In this document: positions 1 through 7,417 of the stretch, one piece after another | How the letters are laid out: each line of letters opens with the position of its first letter | Position numbering within the stretch: the stretch's first letter is position 1 | Assembly (NCBI GenBank): GCA_035249465.1 | Contig: DATFGL010000266.1 | Location: 1 to 17,159, forward strand | From: 66-474 sp035249465 | GTDB lineage: Bacteria; Pseudomonadota; Gammaproteobacteria; Xanthomonadales; Rhodanobacteraceae | Direction of reading: 5' to 3' | Length of the DNA: 17,159 nucleotides | Translations under genes and position numbers: made by a program | The notes under the pieces: model-generated | The model's database searches: none | What the model saw: the letters and a program-made list of their open reading frames with translations, nothing else | Told to the model about the DNA's origin: nothing

Positions 1-1317
1 GTGCGCGTAATCGAACGGGCTGCCGAGATCCAGCGTCAAGGGATCGACCAGTCCCATCTGGCGCGTGAAATGGTCGAAGTGACCCGCCACCGCCAACGTC
101 GCCGACGTATGAATCCATGCAGCGTCCGTCGCATTGCGCAGCGTCTGCAACTGCGGCGCGAGGTCGAGCGGCGTCGCGCTCAACTCGAAACCGTGGTCGG
201 ACAGCTCGTACCAGCGCACCTCGTCCTCGCCGTCGCGGCCGGCGATGCGCTGCAGGCGCTGGTCCAGCACCAGGCAACGCGCATGCACGCTGGCGAGCCC
301 CTTGGAACGCTCGGCCTGCCCCATCAGCACTCCGGCAAGGTCGGTCAGCACGTCGCCCAGATTCTCCAGCGCTTCGGCGGCACCGGCGTCGGCTTCCAGT
401 TGCGCGAACGCGCCGCGTTTCGGCAGCGTGTCGAACGCAAGCCGGGCCTTGCGCAGCGATTCGTTCACGCCATCCAGTGCCGGCTGCAACAACGCCAATG
501 CGCCCGGCTGTCCCGCGCATTCGGCCAGCGCGTCGGTGGCAAGTTCCTTCACCTGGCGCGCGCTGACACCGACCGAAAAATATTGCCCCGCGAGTTCGGG
601 CAACTGATGTGCCTCGTCGAGGACATACGCCTCGGCTTCCGGCAGGATCGCGCCGAAGCCTTCGCGCTTCAGCGCAAGGTCCGACAACAGCAGGTGATGG
701 TTCACCACCACGAGGTCCGCTTCCTGCGCGCGACGGCGCGCCTTGAACACGAAGCAGTCGTCGTACAGCGGGCACTCGGTGCCGAGACAATTATCGGCGG
801 TCGAAGTGACGCGCGGCCACAGCGGCGAGCCTTCCGGAACTTCGACCAGTTCCGCGCGATCGCCGCTGCGCGTGCGTGCACCCCATGCGCGCACCTTCTG
901 CAAATCGTCCACCTGCATGCGCGATTTGAACTGACCCGATTCGATCGTTTGCTGCAGGCGATATCTGCACAGGTAATTGGCACGGCCCTTCAGCAATGCG
1001 ACATCGGCCTTAGCACCGAGGATCCCGAGCACCCGCGGCAAGTCGCGGTGAAACAACTGGTCCTGCAGGTTGCGCGTACCTGTCGAGATGATCACCCGCT
1101 TGCCGGAAAGCAACGCCGGAACCAGATACGCGAACGTCTTGCCGGTGCCGGTACCGGCCTCCACCACCAGCGCATCGTGGCCGTCGATCGCGTCCGCGAT
1201 CGCATTGGCCATCCGTTGCTGCGTCGCGCGCGGCGCGAAATTCGGTACCTCGCGCGCAAACGGGCCATTCGCGCCAAGCAGCGCGGAAGCCGCGGGGTCG
1301 TCGACTGACTTCATCAT
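1..1317 (-). CDS. yoaA: YoaA/DinG-family ATP-dependent DNA helicase (C-terminus beyond window)
   Basis: Superfamily 2 XPD/DinG-type iron-sulfur helicase, expected to unwind DNA 5'-3' during repair; 439 codons are visible and the frame is still open at the left edge. Seen in the translation: Walker A AGTGTGKT at residues 54-61, the Q-loop-like PRATQQRM near 29-36, four cluster cysteines at 117, 177, 182 and 188 (YLCRY, DNCLGTECPLYDDC), the DEAH box at 234-237, and TSATL and SPFDYAH near the edge. The Cys arrangement and the KGRANYLC and VTSTADNCLG stretches resemble E. coli YoaA more than DinG. Two ATGs stand in tandem (1317 and 1314) without a strong Shine-Dalgarno, so the exact start is uncertain by one codon. 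It is divergent from the regulator at 1520. Family call is firm; the YoaA versus DinG choice is from memory. Confidence 0.93.
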   Translation of the reverse strand, partial: MMKSVDDPAASALLGANGPFAREVPNFAPRATQQRMANAIADAIDGHDALVVEAGTGTGKTFAYLVPALLSGKRVIISTGTRNLQDQLFHRDLPRVLGILGAKADVALLKGRANYLCRYRLQQTIESGQFKSRMQVDDLQKVRAWGARTRSGDRAELVEVPEGSPLWPRVTSTADNCLGTECPLYDDCFVFKARRRAQEADLVVVNHHLLLSDLALKREGFGAILPEAEAYVLDEAHQLPELAGQYFSVGVSARQVKELATDALAECAGQPGALALLQPALDGVNESLRKARLAFDTLPKRGAFAQLEADAGAAEALENLGDVLTDLAGVLMGQAERSKGLASVHARCLVLDQRLQRIAGRDGEDEVRWYELSDHGFELSATPLDLAPQLQTLRNATDAAWIHTSATLAVAGHFDHFTRQMGLVDPLTLDLGSPFDYAH

Positions 1318-1519
1318 CCGGCAAGTATTGCGGAGCGTTGCCTCGCGCGAAACCGGGAACCTTCAGCCACAAGGGACTCCATCCGTGCACAGGTGTGACA
1401 GGGGCCCCACTCCAACCACCGGTATCGGCGGTAGCGTACCATCTCGATCGCACAGCCGGCCCGCAAGCCCGGTTGCGCAGCAGGAAAATCAGGGGACCGG
1501 ATGCGTGCATGGTGCAGGC

Positions 1520-2311
1520 ATGGTGACCCCGCGAGCTGTCTGGCTGGATCTGCGGTGCATCCCGCAGCAATGCGGCCTCTGTCCGGATGCCAAGCCGCAC
1601 TGCGACGTGCTGCGGATCACACGGCTCGAGGAAATCCATGGCGCCGTCGCGACACACCGGCCGCAATTTTTCTGCATCGAATACGACTACCCCGACCAGG
1701 GACGTTTGCGGGCGGTGGCGCTGGTGCGGCGCGAGTTCCCGACGCTGCCCGTGTTGATGTTCACCGAGTACCACTCCGAGGCGCTCGCGGTGTGGGCGTT
1801 TCGCTTTCGGGTCTGGGACTACAGGGTGAAGCCGGTCACCGCCGGAACCCTCGCGCGCCTGATCGAAGCCTTGGCGCGTGCGGCCGAATCCACGTCATGC
1901 AACGGATGGCAGATCGACCCGTTTCCACCCGACCTGCTCGCCCCTGCCGGGCATCTGCGCCGGCCGTTGATCGCGGCGCGCCAGACCGCGGCAGCCGCCG
2001 CGTGGATCAGCGAGCACTACGGGGAGCCGGTCAGGATAGAGATGGTGGCCGGGCTCTGTCATCTGTCCGATTCGGAATTCAGTCGCGCCTTTCATCGCGA
2101 GCACGGGCTGTCGTTCCGCCGCTTCCTGCTGCAATACCGCATCGCCAAGGCGCGCGATTTCCTGGCCGAACCCGACGCGTCGGTCTCGCAAGTCGCGTAC
2201 GCGGTCGGGTTCAACGACCTGTCGCATTTCGGACGCATGTTCCGGCGTTTCGTCGGCGTGCCCGCGACCCAGTACCAGCGTCATTCCCAGCCGCGCGCGC
2301 AACCGTCGTAG
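1520..2311 (+). CDS. AraC-family regulator with degenerate receiver-like N-terminus
   Basis: A 263-aa protein. Residues 1-120 look like a response-regulator receiver fold: acidic residue after strand 1 (WLDL), FCIEYDYPDQG at the strand 3 position, FTEY with T82 at strand 4, and DYRVKP with K104 at strand 5. The usual phosphoacceptor Asp, four residues before the Pro, is Glu54, so phosphorylation at the normal site is unlikely. Residues about 155-255 are an AraC/XylS double helix-turn-helix (MVAGLCHLSDSEFSRAF and VSQVAYAVGFNDLSHFGRMF). A cysteine cluster C13-x4-C18-x2-C21-x6-C28 sits in the first loop, where a metal or redox switch is conceivable. The start is uncertain: a GTG at 1505, in frame, has AGGGGA at 1491-1496 eight bases upstream, while ATG 1520 gives the more natural receiver N-terminus. 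It lies 138 bases upstream of the unknown cluster on the same strand and is the obvious candidate regulator of it (inference). Confidence 0.85.
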   Translation: MVTPRAVWLDLRCIPQQCGLCPDAKPHCDVLRITRLEEIHGAVATHRPQFFCIEYDYPDQGRLRAVALVRREFPTLPVLMFTEYHSEALAVWAFRFRVWDYRVKPVTAGTLARLIEALARAAESTSCNGWQIDPFPPDLLAPAGHLRRPLIAARQTAAAAAWISEHYGEPVRIEMVAGLCHLSDSEFSRAFHREHGLSFRRFLLQYRIAKARDFLAEPDASVSQVAYAVGFNDLSHFGRMFRRFVGVPATQYQRHSQPRAQPS

Positions 2312-2362
2312 GGAATGCCGCCCGCCGCACCCGGCGCAGAATCGTCCCATTCGAGCGCAGCT

Positions 2363-2374
2363 TGGTTCTAACCA
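2363..2374. promoter_or_regulatory. Small inverted repeat, possible operator
   Basis: TGGTT-CT-AACCA, five-base arms with a two-base spacer, in the 138-base gap between the AraC-type regulator and the first gene of the unknown cluster, about 75 bases before its start codon. It is the right size and place for a regulator or promoter element, but such short palindromes also occur by chance. Confidence 0.2.
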
Positions 2375-2414
2375 CACGGCCTTTCCGTGCCGCATGCTCG
2401 CCCTCCCCACCGCT

Positions 2415-2432
2415 GCGCACCGAGCGGTGCGC
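2415..2432 (+). promoter_or_regulatory. Hairpin directly upstream of a strong ribosome binding site
   Basis: Perfect 7-bp stem GCGCACC / GGTGCGC with a GAGC loop. It ends four bases before the GAGGGAGG Shine-Dalgarno (2436-2443) of the 777-aa gene, so it would form in the leader of the cluster mRNA. It could protect the 5' end or modulate translation; no U-tract follows, so it is not an intrinsic terminator. Confidence 0.35.
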
Positions 2433-2449
2433 GACGAGGGAGGCGGCCC

Positions 2450-4783
2450 ATGGCCAGGATCACCGGCGAGCTCGATCTGAGCCAGATTCCGGACGAGCAA
2501 TACAGGTCCGACCTGGATTTGCGCGTGGCAGTGGTGCGTGAGGGAAGCGTGCTCGGTTCGGCGGTTCTCAAGGCTGCCGGCGCCAAGCAACGGCGCTTGC
2601 CGTTCGAGGTGGAATTCGAGCCGCCCATCCTTCCGGGCGCGCGTCTGCCCTGCCCGGTCGTCTTCGTCGCCGGGCCCAACGTGGCGGACCGCGAGTTGCT
2701 GGGCATCGACACTGTCAAACAGGTGGTCGAACTGGGCCACGCCAAGGAACGCGCTGCCGCGAAGACGGCTGCCGCCAGGAGCGCGGATCTGAAAATCGGC
2801 CGCATCGCGGTCGACCCGGCAATCTACTGGTGCTGGTTGATCTGCTGCCGGACCTACACGATCAACGGACGCATCGTCTGCCGGCACTGGTACTACGATC
2901 CGAGGCTGCACCGCTGGCGGTTCTGCGACGAGCCGGTCCCCGGCGCGGTGGTCGAAGCCTACGACGTGGACCGCTTCTGGTGGTGGTACTGGCGCGACCT
3001 GATCACCAGCGCCGTCACCGACATCAACGGCAACTTCCACATGACGTTCCGCTGGTGCTGCCTGCGCTGGCTGCCGTGGCTGCGTCCGAACCCTGCGATC
3101 GACCCCGACATCCTGGCGCGCATCCAGCAATTGCTGGCGACCGTCCAGCCGCCGCTGCCGCCGATTCCGCCGGGACCCGACCCGGATCCGACGGTGTTCC
3201 AGCAGTTGCTGGGCGGCGCCGCGGGACTGCCGGGACCGGTGCTGGCTGCCGCAACGCAAGGCGCGTTGTCGCTGCCCGCGGTGCAGCAGCCGGCCGGCGC
3301 GATTTCGGCGGAGGCCTTGCGCGCCACGCTGCCGGCCTCGCCCGAACTGGCGGCGCTGCATGTCTGGCCGTGGTGGGACTGGAGCGATTGCTCGCCCGAC
3401 GTGGTGTTCCGCGCGACCCAGCGCTGCGGCGACCGCTTCAACGTGATCTACACGGAAACCAACGCGCAGACGCGCTGGGACATTCCGACCACGTTGAACG
3501 TGACCTTGATCGCCAACGATCTCGCGTGCTGCATCCCGACCTGCCGCGACCCGGAATGCCCGGAATGCCTGAAGCTGACCTGGGTCGGCTGCACGCCGGT
3601 GGACCTGATCAGCGCCGACGCGGGGCCGCCCGATCTGCGCGGCTACGCGCGCACCCGCGCGGTGGACGCCGATCCCTGGAAGGACAATCCGTTCTACGGA
3701 TCGCTGCAGATCCAGGGCGGCGTCGGCTGGGACGTGGACTACTTCAAGGTGCAGTACTCGAAGGACGGCGCACCGTGGGCCGACCTGCCGAGTCCGGCGT
3801 TCGGCGGATTCACGCGCAGCTACTGGGACGGCACCTCGTTCGTGCCGGTGGCTTTCACGCCTGCCCTCAAGAACGGGCAGTTGGTGATCGTGAGCCGTCA
3901 CCACTACGAGGAACTCAATCCCGCCATTCCGCGCTTCGGCGGACAGGTGATCTGGAACGACTACGCCACGCTGTTCTATTTCGACACGACGCAACCGGGA
4001 CTCACCCCCGACGCGCTGTACCAGTTGCAGTTCGATGGTTTCGCGGCGGACGCCGCCGACAACCTGATCGCATCGAGCGAGCACATCCTGCCGACCTGCG
4101 GCGAGGAAACCGCGGAACAGGTGTATCTGCGCATCGACAACCAGGCGCTGACCCATCCCGGGCCGTCGCTGCCGGCACCGTGCAAGATTCCGCACGCCTG
4201 CGGCGGCATCATCCACGCGTGCACGGTGGAACCGGATTGCTACATCCGCGAGATCTGGAAGAACGAGGGATTGCCGGGACAGGAATGCGTTTCCGCCTGC
4301 GACATCGCGCGGCTGGAGCCCACCGACACCCTGACGATCCATTTCAGCGTCACCTGCCCGGCGACGGTGCAGGACGGCCATCTCGGCGGGTACTGGTTGC
4401 GCGCGGAATACGGCGCCAACCAGGCCTTCTACATCACCGCGCCGTTGTACGTGGATGCAACCGGCGGCGTCGGTGCATTGGCCGCCGATCCGACCGTGGA
4501 GTTCGGACCGAGCTACAGCCAGGCGCTGGGCCAGGGCGCGCCGCGTGCGCATTGGTACGGCGGCGATTTCAGGGTCACGCTGCATGGCTCCGACTTCCCG
4601 GAGTGCTGCGCCTACCTGTTCCGGCTGTGGGCATGGAAGCGCACCACCAACGGTTGTTCGGACCCGAGCGTGACGCACTACAACCAGTTCGAGCTTTCGT
4701 TCACCGTGCTGCGCCCGGACCTGTGTCCAGGGGTGTGCCCGCCGCCGCGCGCGACCGGGGCGGACGGGGACGGCCAACGGTGA
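2450..4783 (+). CDS. Large Cys/Trp-rich protein with transthyretin-like domain, unknown function
   Basis: A 777-aa protein with no close functional relative known to me. ATG 2450 is chosen because GAGGGAGG ends six bases upstream. There is no signal peptide or hydrophobic N-terminal segment. Residues 1-120 carry a stretch with EFEPPILPGARLPCPVVFVAGPN, then an Ala/Lys/Arg-rich link. Residues about 125-210 are unusually rich in Trp and Cys (WCWLICC, FWWWYW, RWCCLRWLPW) and enclose a prealbumin/carboxypeptidase-regulatory-like strand pattern (PVPGAVVEAYDVD ... VTDINGNFHM). A Pro-rich linker (PPLPPIPPGPDPDP) follows near 234-247. The rest looks like beta-rich Ig-like modules with more Cys clusters (CCIPTCRDPECPEC). 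It is the first gene of a six-gene run, with 45 bases to the next. The abundant Cys in a leaderless protein suggests metal binding or cross-linking after release rather than ordinary periplasmic disulfides (inference). Confidence 0.85.
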   Translation: MARITGELDLSQIPDEQYRSDLDLRVAVVREGSVLGSAVLKAAGAKQRRLPFEVEFEPPILPGARLPCPVVFVAGPNVADRELLGIDTVKQVVELGHAKERAAAKTAAARSADLKIGRIAVDPAIYWCWLICCRTYTINGRIVCRHWYYDPRLHRWRFCDEPVPGAVVEAYDVDRFWWWYWRDLITSAVTDINGNFHMTFRWCCLRWLPWLRPNPAIDPDILARIQQLLATVQPPLPPIPPGPDPDPTVFQQLLGGAAGLPGPVLAAATQGALSLPAVQQPAGAISAEALRATLPASPELAALHVWPWWDWSDCSPDVVFRATQRCGDRFNVIYTETNAQTRWDIPTTLNVTLIANDLACCIPTCRDPECPECLKLTWVGCTPVDLISADAGPPDLRGYARTRAVDADPWKDNPFYGSLQIQGGVGWDVDYFKVQYSKDGAPWADLPSPAFGGFTRSYWDGTSFVPVAFTPALKNGQLVIVSRHHYEELNPAIPRFGGQVIWNDYATLFYFDTTQPGLTPDALYQLQFDGFAADAADNLIASSEHILPTCGEETAEQVYLRIDNQALTHPGPSLPAPCKIPHACGGIIHACTVEPDCYIREIWKNEGLPGQECVSACDIARLEPTDTLTIHFSVTCPATVQDGHLGGYWLRAEYGANQAFYITAPLYVDATGGVGALAADPTVEFGPSYSQALGQGAPRAHWYGGDFRVTLHGSDFPECCAYLFRLWAWKRTTNGCSDPSVTHYNQFELSFTVLRPDLCPGVCPPPRATGADGDGQR

Positions 4784-4828
4784 CGGCGCGGGGAGTGGAA
4801 CGCCAGGCCAACGCGAATCGAAAGGATC

Positions 4829-5200
4829 GTGAACGCCATCGACCCATGGTTCGCGTTTGCGCTGGCCGCGCTGGGAACCTGGCGGGTGACACACCTGCTT
4901 GCGGAAGAAGACGGCCCGGCGGATTTGATCCTGAAGCTGCGATCGAAATTCGGGACCAGCGTGCTGGGAACCTTGATGGACTGTTTTCAATGCCTTTCGC
5001 TCTGGATCGCCATCCCCTTCACTTTCATCGTCACCGGCCCGGCGCTGGCGTGGATACCCGTCTGGCTGGCCGTTTCCGGTGCGGCGTGCCTGCTGGAGCG
5101 TCTGGGTTCGGAACGCACCGCACTGCAGGTGGAGCCGTCCCATTTTCCGGAGAACAACCATGACATGTTGCGGTCAGGGCAGGACAGCACTGAGAGCTAG
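4829..5200 (+). CDS. DUF1360 membrane protein
   Basis: A 123-aa protein. The N-terminus DPWFAFALAALGTWRVTHLLAEEDGP and the following CFQCLSLWIAIP match the DUF1360 signature (a TWR-LTHLL motif, an acidic DGP, then C-x2-C-LSLW). Hydrophobic segments lie at about 5-18 and 53-90, consistent with two or three membrane helices. DUF1360 has no assigned biochemical role; it is known to me from spore-forming bacteria among others. The start is GTG at 4829, preceded closely by AAAGGA (4821-4826), a short spacing, so the start is slightly uncertain. The last 41 bases overlap the next gene in another frame, indicating tight coupling. It may anchor or host the products of the neighbouring cluster at the membrane (inference). 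Confidence 0.82.
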   Translation: MNAIDPWFAFALAALGTWRVTHLLAEEDGPADLILKLRSKFGTSVLGTLMDCFQCLSLWIAIPFTFIVTGPALAWIPVWLAVSGAACLLERLGSERTALQVEPSHFPENNHDMLRSGQDSTES

Positions 5201-5465
5201 CCAGGCGATTCAAACACCCAAGGCGCCGCGCATGCCGCGCCCTGTGGTGAAGCCCGTCGTATACGTCTCCGGACACACCGCGACGCGCGCCGACACACCC
5301 ATGCTCTATCCCGGTGCGGCGCCGGTCACGCTGCGCGGCGCGGTCAGCGGGCGTTGGTATCGGTTCACGGTAAGCCGCTCGGTCCAGCTCGTGGATGTTC
5401 GCGATGTCGCGGATTTGCTCCGGAAGGGGTTTTCCCGCAGTGGGGGGCAATGGAGAAAGCCATGA
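5160..5465 (+). CDS. Small MTCCG protein, unknown function
   Basis: A 101-aa basic protein starting MTCCGQGR, with a central GRWYRFTVSRSVQLVDVRDV and DLLRKGFS near the C-terminus. Short proteins with an N-terminal Cys-Cys-Gly and a G-x-YRF ... VD-RD pattern are familiar to me from phage-like and other accessory regions, but I know no established function. ATG 5160 has GGAGA about seven bases upstream. The gene starts inside the DUF1360 gene (41-base overlap) and ends with TGA overlapping the next ATG (ATGA at 5462-5465). The overlaps on both sides support a real gene in a translationally coupled operon. The Cys pair matches those at the ends of the 433-aa product. Confidence 0.75.
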   Translation: MTCCGQGRTALRASQAIQTPKAPRMPRPVVKPVVYVSGHTATRADTPMLYPGAAPVTLRGAVSGRWYRFTVSRSVQLVDVRDVADLLRKGFSRSGGQWRKP

Positions 5466-5959
5466 ACACGAAATCGGGCGATGCAAAGAAGGCGGCGGAA
5501 CTCAAGAAGCAGCTCGAGGCGCTTGCGGGCCATGAGATCGATCTCAGTCCCGCGCAGATCTTCAACCTCTGGTATCCGGTCGGCGCCAACAGCACCAGCG
5601 ACGGCAGCACGACCTGGCGCAACATCTTTTTCCCGGGCAAACGATGCAACAACGCGACCCTGCTCGACGTCGACGGCACGAGTTCGACCGGATCGAACGG
5701 CCAGCGGACGTTCCTTCTGAGCGATGCGCTGTGCTGGTCGGTCTTCGACTTTGCGTACCCGGCGAATGTCCTGGCCACACCGCGTGGCGCCAGCCCGTAC
5801 TTCCTCACCACGACGTACCAGACGCTGAGCGGCCCGCCGGGATCACCGAACATCGATTTGCAGATCACGGTGTATTCGTGGCTGCCCGGTGGCGCTGCCG
5901 CACCCAACGTCACGTTCGATTGGCGCTGCCGCGTCATCTCGGTGCCGATCATCGTTTGA
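5462..5959 (+). CDS. 165-aa protein of unknown function, beta-rich
   Basis: Not recognised. The N-terminus is a short charged helix (DAKKAAELKKQLEAL) followed by DLSPAQIFNLWYPVGANS. The rest is rich in Thr, Ser, Gly and aromatic residues and looks like a compact beta-sandwich (WRNIFFPGKRC, LCWSVFDFAYP, IDLQITVYSWLPGG, FDWRCRVISVPIIV). There is no signal peptide and no membrane segment. ATG 5462 is preferred over the in-frame ATG at 5450 because GGAG (5452-5455) lies six bases before it; its ATGA overlap with the previous stop implies translational coupling. It is followed after 69 bases by the 433-aa gene. A structural or binding role in the cluster is a guess from fold and context only. Confidence 0.75.
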   Translation: MNTKSGDAKKAAELKKQLEALAGHEIDLSPAQIFNLWYPVGANSTSDGSTTWRNIFFPGKRCNNATLLDVDGTSSTGSNGQRTFLLSDALCWSVFDFAYPANVLATPRGASPYFLTTTYQTLSGPPGSPNIDLQITVYSWLPGGAAAPNVTFDWRCRVISVPIIV

Positions 5960-6028
5960 AGTTTCACGGAGCGCGGCGAGCCGTTCATGTCCGATCCGCC
6001 ACTTTCCACTCCTGACAGGAGGCCCATC

Positions 6029-7330
6029 ATGCCTGCCCAGACCGACACCAAGAAACCGACATTGCCATGCTGCCCGAAGCTCGACCCGGACGACGTCTGC
6101 GACGAGCTGGATTTCTACTACCGCCTGACCTACCCGACCACGGCCGGGTCCCAGCCCGGTACGGTCGCGCTGCCGACCATCCCGGTCGAGGTAAAGCTGC
6201 ATTTCCATCTGAAGCGATGCCGCGGGCCGCTTGCGCTCGGCGATTTGCTTTACACCACGACGTTGCTGCCGGGCGAGAAAGTGCGGCTGTTCACTTCCGA
6301 CCGCCGCTCCAAGTTCACCTTCGATACCGAAAGCAAGTTCGGCTATCGCAATTCGCAGTCATCGGAAGAATCGTTCTTCATGCAGCAGATGAGCGACTCG
6401 CTGTTCGACGTGAATTCGCGCGACGAGGCCCACTCCAGCAACCAGTCGCATTCGCACGTGGACGGCAAGGCCGACGCCGGCGTGAACATCTTCGGCCTGG
6501 GTGGCTCGGCCAGCATGAGCGGCAATTTCGATTCGAATTCCGTTTCGGATTTCCTCGGCGAGCACAGCCAGCACGCGCAATCCTCGTCACGCGCGGCGGA
6601 GATGGGCGTACGCAAGGCATCCAGCGTGTCGATCGGCGAATCCGAAAGCCGCACGCACACCGAGAGCGAATCGCAGGACCACTACGAATCCGCCTCGCGC
6701 GAGTTCCAGAACGGCAACGACTGCCACGCGGTGACGTTCTTCTTCTATCAGATCAACAAGACCCAGACGATCAGCTACACGCTGGAATCCGTCGACCTGC
6801 GGGTGATGATGGATACCGACCCCGCCAACGACTTCACCCGCGTCGCGGCCAACCCGCTGTCGCCCAGCACGGGAGTGGGCGTGCTCTCGAACGGCGTGCT
6901 CTCCACCGACGCCAACCGCCAGGCGACCTACCTGGAAGCCGCGACCAGGCCGTCGAACAACGGCCGGTTCGCCGTCGCCGCGGCATTCCGGCTGCAGATT
7001 CCCGTGCCGGCTGCCGCCGTTCGCGCACAGGCACTCAAGCAGGTGCAGCAGGAACTGATCCAGCAAGGGCTGCTGGACAAGAGCGGCAGCGTGTCCGCCG
7101 ACGCGCAGAAGCGCTATTCGTTCGTCCGGCAATCTTCGTTGCCCACGCCGGGGATCCTGGTCAAGGGTTGCCTTGATGATTGCAACGTGTGCGAGGCCAC
7201 GCGCCTGAAATCCATCGAACTCGACGTCGAGCGCAAGAAGCTGGAGAACGAGTTGTTGCAAAAGCAGATCGCACTGCTGGAAAAATCGCAGGAGTACCGC
7301 TGCTGTCCGCCGGCACCCGACGCGGAGTGA
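6029..7330 (+). CDS. 433-aa protein with Ser/Glu/His-rich centre and Cys-flanked coiled-coil tail
   Basis: Not recognised as a named family. ATG 6029 is chosen over the in-frame ATG 5987 because a perfect AGGAGG (6017-6022) lies six bases upstream. N-terminus: CCPKLDP (C14, C15) then a beta-rich part with LLYTTTLLPGEKVRLFTSDRRSKF at about 73-96. Residues 108-225 are low-complexity, rich in Ser, Glu, His and Asn (SSNQSHSHVDG, SIGESESRTHTESES) with a Gly-rich island NIFGLGGSASMSG. Residues 232-330 are again ordered. The tail has C381-x3-C385-x2-C388, a predicted coiled coil (about 392-421, LKSIELDVERKKLENELLQK) and YRCCPP at 424-428. No signal peptide. Paired cysteines at both ends plus a coiled coil suggest oligomerisation or metal-linked assembly (inference). 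Confidence 0.82.
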   Translation: MPAQTDTKKPTLPCCPKLDPDDVCDELDFYYRLTYPTTAGSQPGTVALPTIPVEVKLHFHLKRCRGPLALGDLLYTTTLLPGEKVRLFTSDRRSKFTFDTESKFGYRNSQSSEESFFMQQMSDSLFDVNSRDEAHSSNQSHSHVDGKADAGVNIFGLGGSASMSGNFDSNSVSDFLGEHSQHAQSSSRAAEMGVRKASSVSIGESESRTHTESESQDHYESASREFQNGNDCHAVTFFFYQINKTQTISYTLESVDLRVMMDTDPANDFTRVAANPLSPSTGVGVLSNGVLSTDANRQATYLEAATRPSNNGRFAVAAAFRLQIPVPAAAVRAQALKQVQQELIQQGLLDKSGSVSADAQKRYSFVRQSSLPTPGILVKGCLDDCNVCEATRLKSIELDVERKKLENELLQKQIALLEKSQEYRCCPPAPDAE

Positions 7331-7417
7331 ACAAGCGAACCGAACCGGGCAGTCGGTCGCCCGTTGAACGCACCGACGGGCCACCGGCATCCCTCAACGA
7401 CAGAACGGAGGACAGTC

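Noticed and set aside
1..1308. Long plus-strand open frame of 435 codons
   Set aside because: Antisense shadow of the YoaA-type helicase; the minus-strand product has all helicase motifs and the plus-strand translation is an Arg/Gln-rich sequence without domains.
1070..1519. Upstream extension of the AraC-type regulator
   Set aside because: Runs antisense into the helicase gene and the translation before position 1505 has no family-like content.
1895..5161. Minus-strand open frame of 1088 codons opposite the unknown cluster
   Set aside because: High-GC shadow: Arg/Val/Gly-rich with no recognisable domain, no good ribosome binding site, and it runs antisense to genes with strong Shine-Dalgarno sequences and overlaps.
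2830..5163. Second long plus-strand open frame overlapping the 777-aa and DUF1360 genes
   Set aside because: Arg/Ala-rich out-of-frame translation; the overlapped frames have domain patterns and proper starts.
5987..6028. Earlier in-frame ATG for the 433-aa protein
   Set aside because: No Shine-Dalgarno there, while AGGAGG is ideally placed for ATG 6029.
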